A stretch of DNA of 64,000 bases, from the NCBI GenBank assembly GCA_023443515.1, contig JAEZUC010000051.1, positions 1 through 64,000 on the forward strand, read 5' to 3'. Every line of letters starts with the position of its first letter. Positions within the stretch are counted from its first letter, which is position 1. Source of the DNA: Bacillota bacterium (GTDB taxonomy: Bacteria; Bacillota; Clostridia; Acetivibrionales; DSM-1351). The notes beneath the pieces are model-generated. The model did not search any database. It had not been told where the DNA came from and was given only the letters and a program-made list of their open reading frames with translations. The position numbers and the translations under genes are program-made. This document shows, one piece after another, positions 34,488 through 42,431 of this stretch.

Positions 34488-35105
34488 TCATACACTCCAT
34501 CTTTCTATTTGCCGACCTTTCCCTGACAACATATCTTCCCTAGCCACCTTCCACATTACGTATTTAATACCGGTTGCCATAATATCAGCTATCTTCATCA
34601 CTGTTCCAAGCCGGGTATTCTGAAGAATCATAAACTCCATAAAACCCCCTGCATTTACAATCCCGGTAACGTGCATATGACCTATAGGTTCAAGTTCCTT
34701 GTTCAATGCAGAACCCGGTCTTATAGAACCCTTTCCTACAGAAATGAAACCCACATGCTCTGCTCTCCCTAATGAAGCATCAATAGCAATTATAAAAGGC
34801 GTCTCATACCTTTTATAAATTATCCCTATTGTTTCTTCCAGATTTTTTGCATGTACTGGACTTTCCAAGTCACCATAGACGTGTACATTACTATAACTCA
34901 TTCCTCTGAGTTTGTAGCCGATAATGGGACCAAGGCTGTCCCCCGTGGATCTGTCTGTTCCGATACATACTATAACAATATCCCGGTATTCTTCTGTTTT
35001 ACAATTTGTTAAAGTCTGATACAGGGCATCGGAGAAATATAACATTGCAGTTGCATTATTACAATCAATATATTTTATATTTTTGACGTTGCCGTCTGAA
35101 TTCAT
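34488..35105 (-). CDS. yyaC: YyaC family spore protease-like protein
   Basis: A 205-residue protein of the YyaC family, whose fold resembles hydrogenase-maturation/GPR-type peptidases. Signature blocks are VCIGTDRSTGDSLGPIIG (about 47-64), FIIAIDASLG and GHMHVTGIVNAGGFMEF. The conserved acidic residues in the first two blocks are the likely metal or active site. YyaC is made during sporulation, and its substrate is not established. RBS GGTGAT precedes the ATG at 35105. It is convergent with the dockerin gene. Confidence 0.88.
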   Translation of the reverse strand: MNSDGNVKNIKYIDCNNATAMLYFSDALYQTLTNCKTEEYRDIVIVCIGTDRSTGDSLGPIIGYKLRGMSYSNVHVYGDLESPVHAKNLEETIGIIYKRYETPFIIAIDASLGRAEHVGFISVGKGSIRPGSALNKELEPIGHMHVTGIVNAGGFMEFMILQNTRLGTVMKIADIMATGIKYVMWKVAREDMLSGKGRQIERWSV

Positions 35106-35271
35106 ACAGCTATCACCATCTAATCCCTTCTATATAATTTATTATGTAGTATTGACAAGAATAAGATTAAATAGTACGGTTTAAACAAACTATGTTAAAA
35201 TAAAACTATGATAAAAATATATGTATATCTAAAAAAAGTATGTTTTAGTGATATACGAAAGGTTGATATTA

Positions 35272-36393
35272 TTGCCAAACAATATGGTTAAAGAATTCGC
35301 TTTATCAGAATCAATTTTCATAGAAGACATAATTGACGGAATGCAGGATTGGGTCAGAGTTATTAGCAGAGACGGCACAGTTTTATTTGTTAATAAACCA
35401 ATGCGTGACGGCTTGGGCTATGACGCTGTTGGCCGAAAATGCTTTGAAGTTCTGGGACGTTCCTCACCTTGCCCTAATTGTATATCCAGCCTGCAAGGTG
35501 AAAATATTCCCAATCGAAAAGAAGAAATAATTAATGGACATGTTTTTTCTGTAACAAGCTCGCCATTAAAAAGTTTTGAATCAAACAATGTGGAAGCTGT
35601 TATTGAGGTACTCCATGACATAACAGACTTAAAAGTGCTTAGCCGGGAATTGGAAAAACAGAATGTGCAGCTGAAAGAAGATCTCTCCATCGCCAGGAAA
35701 CTGCAATGTAGCCTTCTCCCCAAGCAACAGTCTGTAGGAGATAACATAAGTTTTAGCTATGTTTACAAGCCTTGTGAAATGATCGGCGGTGATTTTCTTG
35801 ATATATTTGAGATTGACCAAGATCACGTAGGTATTTATATTGCTGATGTATCAGGTCATGGTGTTGCAGCATCCATGCTCACAATGTTTTTACGTGCTGC
35901 TATAGACAAGTCCTCTCTGTCACCTTCAAAGGTATTGACTCAGCTATACGAGGAATTCAACAAGAACAGTTTTGAGGATGAATTATATATTTCCGTATTT
36001 TATGGAATTATAAATATTTCAGACTATAGCATCTCATACTCAAATGCCGGATTAAACGTATCTCCTATTTTATTTTGCGGCAATGATTACAAGTTATTGA
36101 GGGCAACTGGAATACCCATAAGCAACTGGGTGGATAAGCCTGAATATACGGAAGTAACACAAAAACTTAGTCCAAAGGACAGATTGTTGTTTTATACCGA
36201 TGGAATTATTGAGATTAAAAACAATTCCAATGAGCAGTTTGGTGAAGACAGAATCGTTGAGCATTTTTTAAACAATAATTTAAAGCCTTCAAGCATAATA
36301 TCAAAGTTGGTAGATAAGGCTTTGTCCTTTTCCGGCCACAGTATGCACGACATAATAGATGATATTACGGTGGCTTTACTGGAAATGAAATAA
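35272..36393 (+). CDS. PAS-SpoIIE domain protein phosphatase (RsbU-like)
   Basis: About 373 residues from a TTG at 35272, with GAAAGG 9 bases upstream; an ATG at 35284 and a GTG at 35248 are alternatives. Residues about 15-125 are a PAS domain carrying a Cys cluster (KCFEVLGRSSPCPNC), then a coiled linker. Residues about 165-373 are a PPM/SpoIIE phosphatase with metal-binding blocks GGDFLDIFE, IADVSGHGVAASM, FYTDGIIE and DDITVALLE. It should dephosphorylate an anti-sigma-factor antagonist in a partner-switch pathway. No such antagonist is encoded nearby. Confidence 0.9.
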   Translation: MPNNMVKEFALSESIFIEDIIDGMQDWVRVISRDGTVLFVNKPMRDGLGYDAVGRKCFEVLGRSSPCPNCISSLQGENIPNRKEEIINGHVFSVTSSPLKSFESNNVEAVIEVLHDITDLKVLSRELEKQNVQLKEDLSIARKLQCSLLPKQQSVGDNISFSYVYKPCEMIGGDFLDIFEIDQDHVGIYIADVSGHGVAASMLTMFLRAAIDKSSLSPSKVLTQLYEEFNKNSFEDELYISVFYGIINISDYSISYSNAGLNVSPILFCGNDYKLLRATGIPISNWVDKPEYTEVTQKLSPKDRLLFYTDGIIEIKNNSNEQFGEDRIVEHFLNNNLKPSSIISKLVDKALSFSGHSMHDIIDDITVALLEMK

Positions 36394-36456
36394 ATATTGT
36401 TTATTTTTGCTATAATTATATAGAGACCAAAAAATATTATTAAGGAAGTGTGTTTA

Positions 36457-37269
36457 GTGAGCATTAATGATATTGCGGGCAAACTGGAGTATTTAAGAAA
36501 TATGGGGTATATAATACCTCCCAAATCCATCTTAAAAAATTCAGAACAAATTGAAGGCATTCGCAAGAGCGGTGAGATCACAACCCAGATACTTGATTTA
36601 CTGGAAAATGAAGTTAAACCCGGCATAACAACTTCCCAAATAGATGAAATGGTGTATGAATACACAGTTGGGCATAATGCCATTCCTGCACCCCTCAATT
36701 ACAATGGGTTCCCCAAAAGCGTGTGTACATCAATAAACAATGTTGTCTGCCATGGAATACCCGATGAAAATACCGTACTAAAATCAGGAGATATTGTGAA
36801 CATAGATGTATCTACCATTTTGGACGGTTATTTTTCAGATGCAAGCAGAATGTACATGGTAGGTGATGTTTCACCAAAGGCAAGAAAACTTGTAGAAATA
36901 ACAAAAGAGTGTCTTGATATCGGAACAAAACAGGTTAAACCTTTCGGTTCAATTAATGATATAGGCAGAGCCATTGAACCTTTTGCCAATAAAAACGGCT
37001 ATTCCGTAGTTCGTGATTTAGGTGGTCATGGTGTGGGTGTGCATTTCCATGAAGAACCCCATGTCGATCACTTCAAGAGGAAAGACATGGGATTCCTCAT
37101 ACTTCCCGGAATGGTATTTACCATAGAGCCAATGATAAACGAAGGAGGCTACAGAGTTCAGATTGGAAAAGACAACTGGACTGTAACTACCAAAGACGGT
37201 TCTTTATCAGCTCAATGGGAATATACTATTGCAGTTACACAGACGGGTTATGAGATACTTGCGCATTAA
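36457..37269 (+). CDS. map: Type I methionine aminopeptidase
   Basis: About 270 residues from GTG 36457, with AAGGAAG 8 bases upstream (another GTG at 36448 overlaps that site). The five metal ligands are visible: two aspartates in NIDVSTILDGYFSDASR, His in GGHGVGVHFHEEP, and glutamates in FTIEPM and WEYTIAVT. It removes initiator methionine from nascent proteins. The N-terminus has about 25 residues before the catalytic domain, without the zinc-finger cysteines of some clostridial MetAPs. Its 3' end overlaps hypB on the other strand by 35 bases. Confidence 0.95.
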   Translation: MSINDIAGKLEYLRNMGYIIPPKSILKNSEQIEGIRKSGEITTQILDLLENEVKPGITTSQIDEMVYEYTVGHNAIPAPLNYNGFPKSVCTSINNVVCHGIPDENTVLKSGDIVNIDVSTILDGYFSDASRMYMVGDVSPKARKLVEITKECLDIGTKQVKPFGSINDIGRAIEPFANKNGYSVVRDLGGHGVGVHFHEEPHVDHFKRKDMGFLILPGMVFTIEPMINEGGYRVQIGKDNWTVTTKDGSLSAQWEYTIAVTQTGYEILAH

Positions 37270-37897
37270 GCATCCAATCCGCTAGTTCGCTTATACCTTC
37301 ACCTGTTTTACATGATACCTCAATAATTTTTGCTTTTTCATTTAATGCCTTAACGCCTTTGTAGAAGCTATCCTTGTCAAAGTCGATGTAAGGCATTAAA
37401 TCTGTCTTGTTAAGAACTACAATATCAGCAAGTTCAAACATAGAGGTATATTTGTACGGCTTGTCATGTCCCTCAGGAACGCTGGCAATAACCATTTTCA
37501 TACCTTCTCCAAGGTCAAAGGAAGAAGGACATACAAGATTTCCTACATTTTCTATAAAAAGGATTGCCCCATCCTTTAGTTGGAGACTCTCCGCGGCACT
37601 CTTTATCATATTTGCATCAAGATGGCACCCGCCTCCTGTATTTATCTGAATAACCGGATTACCAAGCTTGTCTATCTTTTCTGCGTCAATAGAAGATGCA
37701 ATATCCCCTTCAACTACAGCTACATTTGCCCTATCACCAAATGCTTCTATCAGCTTCATAATAGTGCTGGTCTTACCTGAACCGGGAGATGCCATTATAT
37801 TAACAGCCATTATTCTCTTAGCTTCAAAATAAGTCCTGTTTTCCTCTGCAAGCTTGTCATTTGCATGCATTATGTTTTTCATGACCTTGATTTCCAT
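37235..37897 (-). CDS. hypB: Hydrogenase nickel incorporation GTPase HypB
   Basis: 220 residues from the ATG at 37897, fixed by GGAGG 6 bases upstream. A SIMIBI-class GTPase with P-loop SPGSGKTS, the G3-type switch region ENVGNLVCPS, nickel-site CHLDANM and NKTDL specificity motif. It loads nickel into the [NiFe] hydrogenase large subunit together with HypA. It lacks a His-rich N-terminal nickel store. It is the last gene of the run ech-hypA-TRIC-hypB, and its end overlaps the map gene head-to-head. Confidence 0.96.
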   Translation of the reverse strand: MEIKVMKNIMHANDKLAEENRTYFEAKRIMAVNIMASPGSGKTSTIMKLIEAFGDRANVAVVEGDIASSIDAEKIDKLGNPVIQINTGGGCHLDANMIKSAAESLQLKDGAILFIENVGNLVCPSSFDLGEGMKMVIASVPEGHDKPYKYTSMFELADIVVLNKTDLMPYIDFDKDSFYKGVKALNEKAKIIEVSCKTGEGISELADWMLNAQVSHNPSV

Positions 37898-37928
37898 AAG
37901 TACCTCCAAATAAAAATTTTACTTAATC

Positions 37929-38582
37929 TTACATTCTAAAGTTGTTTTTGCGACTGTTGGCAGGGGACGATTCTCTGCTACCCTTGCTGATTACAGGAAG
38001 ATGCAACCTTAGTTTGACGGATATCATTCTAATAGCAAATATTGCACCTACACACAGATATATATTAATACTAAGCCCAATGCGATCATACAAAAAGTAA
38101 AACATAAGTGAACCTATGATGGAAGGTATGGCATATATTTCACTTCTGAATATAAGCGGTATTTCATTAACCATTATATCTCTTAGTATTCCTCCACCAA
38201 CCCCGGTTATAACTCCTGCAAAAACAATACCAAGAAGTGGAAGACCGTATTCCATGGCCTTATATGTTGCAGTTACCGTAAAAACTCCAAGACCTACTGC
38301 ATCAGCCAGTACTATGAAGGACATAACCCTGTTAACCCTTCTGTAAAGGAAGCAGGTAACAACCATTGTTCCGGTTATTGCTGCGAAATACCTCCACTGC
38401 ATAAAAAAAATCGGGACGTCTCTCCCTATAACAATATCACGTATAATTCCGCCGCCGGAGGCCGTTGCCATAGCCAGCACATATATACCGAATAAATCAA
38501 GCTTGTTCCTGATTCCCACAAGCACGCCGGATACAGCAAAAGCTACTGTTCCAATTATATCAACTATGCTCAATACCAACAT
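37929..38582 (-). CDS. TRIC/UPF0126 family cation channel-like membrane protein
   Basis: 217 residues from the ATG at 38582 (RBS GAGAGGA). Seven membrane segments contain the duplicated family motif: ASGGGIIRDIVIGRDVP in the first half and GVGGGILRDIMVNEIP in the second. Bacterial members form trimeric channels for monovalent cations. It sits between hypA and hypB, suggesting a function tied to the hydrogenase or simply read-through expression. The basic C-terminal tail is short. Family call strong; the link to Ech is inferred. Confidence 0.9.
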   Translation of the reverse strand: MLVLSIVDIIGTVAFAVSGVLVGIRNKLDLFGIYVLAMATASGGGIIRDIVIGRDVPIFFMQWRYFAAITGTMVVTCFLYRRVNRVMSFIVLADAVGLGVFTVTATYKAMEYGLPLLGIVFAGVITGVGGGILRDIMVNEIPLIFRSEIYAIPSIIGSLMFYFLYDRIGLSINIYLCVGAIFAIRMISVKLRLHLPVISKGSRESSPANSRKNNFRM

Positions 38583-38671
38583 GAAGCTTCCTCTCAGCAT
38601 AAATTAAGACCCACTCCGGCAGCATATTATATACTTTCATAATATGATAATGCTGAAAGAATGTGTTTTTA

Positions 38672-39013
38672 TTATTCAATTTCCAGACTCTCTATATAAA
38701 ACTCTCTGCCTACACCGGTTGGCATACCAAGTCCGCCGCATTCGGGGCAGTCAAAACCTGTGGCTGGCTTTACAAAAAGCCCACCACATTCTCTGCACTT
38801 GAATTCACCCTTCACGCGTCTAAAAACAAGCTTTGCACCATGTGCAATAGTTCCCTCACTCATAATATCAAAATACATTTGTACCGAGTCGTCAACAATA
38901 GTAGATAAATCTCCTATGACAAGGCGTATTTCCAGTATTTTAGATGCCTCTACCCGCCTGGCTTCATCCAAAACAAGTTTTAGCATTGACTGGGTTACAG
39001 CATATTCATGCAC
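38672..39013 (-). CDS. hypA: Hydrogenase nickel metallochaperone HypA
   Basis: 113 residues starting at GTG 39013, so the protein begins MHEYAV; this start is demanded by the conserved nickel-binding His2 and by GGAGG upstream. The zinc site is two CxxC pairs, CRECGG and CPECGG. HypA hands nickel to HypB and the hydrogenase large subunit. It follows echF by about 125 bases in the same direction. HypC, D, E and F are not in this window, so maturation depends on genes elsewhere. Confidence 0.95.
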   Translation of the reverse strand: MHEYAVTQSMLKLVLDEARRVEASKILEIRLVIGDLSTIVDDSVQMYFDIMSEGTIAHGAKLVFRRVKGEFKCRECGGLFVKPATGFDCPECGGLGMPTGVGREFYIESLEIE

Positions 39014-39139
39014 GTCCAAAACCTCCGTGTCTCCAATAATAAGTGTGTCATGTAGTATTATATCCACAAACACTAAAATTCAGAGAAAGACTTATCTTCC
39101 CCTGAATTTTGGAGTAGTATATAAATTCAGTTATTATAC

Positions 39140-39514
39140 TTAAGCTGTTACCTTGCTGTTATCGCTTTCAACTTCCTTGGGAGGCTGAACGGCCTTGTAG
39201 TTTTCCTTTTTTGTTTCTGCAGTTTTATGCTCAGGGCTTGCTACAATACATTTCTTTGGGCATACTTCAACACAAGCATTGCATATTACGCACTTAAACT
39301 GGTTAATTTCCCAGGATTTCTCTGCCTTATTCACCACTAAGGCGTTAGCAGGACATTTTCTCTGACAAATACCGCAGAAAATACATTTATCTATTTCAAT
39401 ACCTTCAATATGACCTCTGGAATCTTTGAATGGCTCCCTTTTTTCAAAAGGATACATTCTTGTTGCAGGCTTTGAAGCAAGATTCTTAAATACATTTTCT
39501 ATCATTTTAAACAT
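39140..39514 (-). CDS. echF: Ech hydrogenase subunit F, 2[4Fe-4S] ferredoxin-like
   Basis: A 124-residue protein with two 4Fe-4S motifs, CIFCGICQRKCP and CVICNACVEVCP, after a short amphipathic N-terminus. A charged, low-complexity tail follows (about 95-124). It passes electrons from reduced ferredoxin to the small subunit, like NuoI in complex I. RBS AGGAGG precedes the ATG at 39514. It is the last of the six ech genes. Confidence 0.95.
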   Translation of the reverse strand: MFKMIENVFKNLASKPATRMYPFEKREPFKDSRGHIEGIEIDKCIFCGICQRKCPANALVVNKAEKSWEINQFKCVICNACVEVCPKKCIVASPEHKTAETKKENYKAVQPPKEVESDNSKVTA

Positions 39515-39549
39515 TTCTTATGACCTCCTATCTACCAAATACATTTCTA

Positions 39550-40629
39550 TTATCTCTCGGTACAGGATATGCATGGGTCAATGGTCAAAATAAGCATAGG
39601 TACATCCGCAAGCTGACTTCCCGGCAACATCTTCAGAAGTGAAGGAATATTTGCAAATGTAGGAGTTCTGAGTCTCAATCTATCCAAATTCTTTGTACCA
39701 TTTCCTCTTAAATAATAGAGAACTTCTCCTCTTGGTTGCTCAACTCTGGAAATTACATCACCCTTTGGCGGGAAGCCCTTGAAAGGAACAACATGCTCAC
39801 CTTCAGGTATTTTAGCTATAGCCTGTTTTATAAGGTCAACAGACTGATAAACCTCTTTGAGTCTTACATAAGTTCTTGCATAACAGTCACCGTCATTATG
39901 AGTAATAGGCTCAAAATCAAGTTGTCCATATGCAGAATAACCAGTGGTTCTCATATCAGTTGCAATACCGCTGGCTCTCGCCATAGGCCCTACTGTACAA
40001 TATTCGATGGCATCAGCTTTTGTGAGGACACCCACTCCAACCAATCTGTGCTTAACTGTATAATTGTTTAAGAACACTGCTTCGAGCTGTTCCAAATCAT
40101 ACTTTATATCATCACAAGTCGCTATGATCTTAGCCATTTGTTCTTTAGTCAGGTCTCTTCTTGTACCACCAATTGTATTACATGAAATAACAACCCTGCT
40201 TCCGGCTGTTTCTTCCATTATATCCATTACCTTTTCTCTGTCTCTCCACGCCTGCATGAAAAGACTTTCAAATCCAAATGCATCAGCCAGCAACCCCAAC
40301 CAAAGCAAGTGACTATGCATTCTGTGCAACTCAGCCCAGATAACTCTTAAAAACTTTGCTCTGTCTGAAATCTCGATATTCATTAGTTCTTCGATGCCCT
40401 GGCAGTATGCCATTGCGTGCATTACACTACAAATACCGCAAACTCTTTCAACAACAAAGGTGTTTTGAGTAAATTCTTTTGTTTCAGTAAGCTTTTCAAG
40501 GCCTCTGTGAACATATCCGATGGCAGGTATTGCATCTACAATCTTTTCATCTTCCATAACTAGCTTTATATGAAGGGGTTCCGGAAGCACAGGATGCTGT
40601 GGCCCAAAAGGAACTATAGTTGAACTCAT
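39550..40629 (-). CDS. echE: Ech hydrogenase large subunit E ([NiFe] catalytic subunit)
   Basis: A 359-residue protein. The nickel-iron site cysteines are in the N-terminal RVCGICSVMHA and the C-terminal DPCISCTER. The protein ends three residues after the last cysteine, so there is no C-terminal extension to be cut by a maturation endopeptidase, as known for other Ech and CooH large subunits. It reduces protons with electrons from ferredoxin, coupled to ion pumping. Its ATG overlaps the echD stop by one base. Confidence 0.97.
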   Translation of the reverse strand: MSSTIVPFGPQHPVLPEPLHIKLVMEDEKIVDAIPAIGYVHRGLEKLTETKEFTQNTFVVERVCGICSVMHAMAYCQGIEELMNIEISDRAKFLRVIWAELHRMHSHLLWLGLLADAFGFESLFMQAWRDREKVMDIMEETAGSRVVISCNTIGGTRRDLTKEQMAKIIATCDDIKYDLEQLEAVFLNNYTVKHRLVGVGVLTKADAIEYCTVGPMARASGIATDMRTTGYSAYGQLDFEPITHNDGDCYARTYVRLKEVYQSVDLIKQAIAKIPEGEHVVPFKGFPPKGDVISRVEQPRGEVLYYLRGNGTKNLDRLRLRTPTFANIPSLLKMLPGSQLADVPMLILTIDPCISCTER

Positions 40630-41009
40630 TATGAATTACCCCCTCTTTTTTCAATAGTAATTTGCTGTCTTAACATTGGTGAACCAAGTTCTTCCTCTGA
40701 GAGAAGCATGTGTCCGCCGTAATCTACGAGAATTCCGGTGATATTGACTCCAAACAGTTCTTTGATCTCGTTTTCAACCAATAGTGCGCTGAAATAAACT
40801 TTAGATATGCTTGGAACTTCTTCATCCTTCTTAACCGTAATCTTTAAGTTCTTCATTTTATAGTCGATATCAAAATGATATACAATATCTATAGTGTCAT
40901 CACCGTTATCTACACTAGTTGTAGTAACGAATCTGTATCCATCATACTTGCATTTCTGTACTTCCGCAAGCAGCTGATCACTTGTAATTTCCACCAAATT
41001 TTCAATCAT
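40629..41009 (-). CDS. echD: Ech hydrogenase subunit D (NuoC-like)
   Basis: A 126-residue soluble protein related to the NuoC 30-kDa subunit. It has the strand-rich core and a C-terminal KELFGVNITGI block that marks NuoC/EchD. It links the catalytic subunits to the membrane arm. Its stop overlaps the echE start. RBS GGAGG lies before the ATG at 41009. Confidence 0.92.
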   Translation of the reverse strand: MIENLVEITSDQLLAEVQKCKYDGYRFVTTTSVDNGDDTIDIVYHFDIDYKMKNLKITVKKDEEVPSISKVYFSALLVENEIKELFGVNITGILVDYGGHMLLSEEELGSPMLRQQITIEKRGGNS

Positions 41010-41041
41010 TTTATTTTTACCTCCATGAGCCTTGACAGCCC

Positions 41042-41491
41042 TTATTTAGCTAACTTCTTCATTTCATCAGCCTTTTCGTCAAGCTTTCCTATAGCCTGTA
41101 CTATACCGTCTATAATGGCTTCAGGTCTTGCACAGCAACCCGGAACAAATACATCAACGGGTATTACGTTTTCAATTCCGCCCATTACATTGTAACATTC
41201 CCTAAAAATACCTCCCGTACATGCGCAAGCTCCAATGGCAACAACGCACTTAGGGTCAGGCATTTGATTGTATATATTTTTTAATACAAGTGCGTTTCTT
41301 TTATTTGCAGAACCGGTTACAAGCAATATGTCCGCATGTTTTGGGTTACCAACATTTACAATGCCCAAACGCTCTGCATCATACAGTGGAGTGAGGCATG
41401 CAAGTGTCTCAATATCACATCCGTTGCAGCTTGTACAGTCGTAATGCATTATCCAGGGTGATTTTTTCCTTGATTTGCTTATTATACCCAT
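41042..41491 (-). CDS. echC: Ech hydrogenase small subunit C (NuoB-like)
   Basis: 149 residues from the ATG at 41491 (AAAGGTG 6 bases upstream; a GTG three codons earlier is inside that site). The proximal [4Fe-4S] ligands are in CTSCNGCDIE, GACACTGG and PGCCARPE. It carries electrons from EchF to the NiFe centre in EchE. It lies 82 bases after echB, the widest gap in the operon. Confidence 0.95.
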   Translation of the reverse strand: MGIISKSRKKSPWIMHYDCTSCNGCDIETLACLTPLYDAERLGIVNVGNPKHADILLVTGSANKRNALVLKNIYNQMPDPKCVVAIGACACTGGIFRECYNVMGGIENVIPVDVFVPGCCARPEAIIDGIVQAIGKLDEKADEMKKLAK

Positions 41492-41573
41492 ACAATTCAC
41501 CTTTCTTACAGGATAGGCTGCTTGTTAAGGCTAGTAGGCTACAAGCAACCTCCAATATATTTAGTCGTTCCTA

Positions 41574-42431
41574 TTAAGGAATAAGATATAACCACACAAT
41601 ATTTACCAGAGCCGCACCAATACCGGCAACCCATGTAATTTTAATCATCCACTGCCAGGTTACTCTGGCACTGATATTATCAAGAACTATTTCAAAGAAA
41701 TAACATACTAATGCTATTAATATACCTACCCATAAAGGCTTTGCAAAAAACATTGAAATTAATCCCATAAGTAGTACCAGATCAATCCAGTCTGTCAATT
41801 CCAGCAACGCCAGCTGAGTACCTGAGAACTCGGTAGTTACACCTTTTATCAATTCCTGATGACCATGGTGAGAAGTTGCAAAGTCAAAAGGAGACTTTCT
41901 CAGCTTTATTGTCAAAACATATATGAATGCCAGGAATACCAAAGGCAAGCTGTATATCAGCGGTTGGCTGTGGTTGAAAACGTCTGAAATCATGAAGCTT
42001 CCTGTTACCTTGTATACACCAACAACCATTAACAGCAGAACAGGTTCATATGCCATCATCTGCATAATTTCTCTCTGAGCACCTATCTTACTGTAAGGGG
42101 AACGAACACTCATTGCACCCATTATCAGTGATATACCTGAGAATGCCAGAATAAACATAAGCATAAGCAAATCCTGTTTTAAAACCAACATAACCAGAGC
42201 ACCTATTGCAAAGAACAAATGTCCCAAAACATAAACCATCTGAGTCTGGTTAACAGCAATTCCCTGCTTGCCCAGCAATTTAAAGAAATCATAGAAAGGC
42301 TGAAGCACAGGAGGTCCAAATCTATTCTGCATTCTTGCACTTATTTTTCTGTCAATACCAAAAAGTAATCCACCCAAAATCGGAGCAGCTATTATGGCAA
42401 TAACAGCAGTTAAAATATTGTTTATGCTCAT
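41574..42431 (-). CDS. echB: Ech hydrogenase subunit B (NuoH-like membrane subunit)
   Basis: A 285-residue protein with about eight TM segments. It has NuoH-type cytosolic loops, including RFGPPVLQPFYDFFKLLGK and the SPFDFATSHHGHQELIKG block. It joins the hydrogenase module to the ion-pumping subunit. The ATG overlaps the echA stop by 4 bases, so translation is coupled. Confidence 0.95.
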   Translation of the reverse strand: MSINNILTAVIAIIAAPILGGLLFGIDRKISARMQNRFGPPVLQPFYDFFKLLGKQGIAVNQTQMVYVLGHLFFAIGALVMLVLKQDLLMLMFILAFSGISLIMGAMSVRSPYSKIGAQREIMQMMAYEPVLLLMVVGVYKVTGSFMISDVFNHSQPLIYSLPLVFLAFIYVLTIKLRKSPFDFATSHHGHQELIKGVTTEFSGTQLALLELTDWIDLVLLMGLISMFFAKPLWVGILIALVCYFFEIVLDNISARVTWQWMIKITWVAGIGAALVNIVWLYLIP

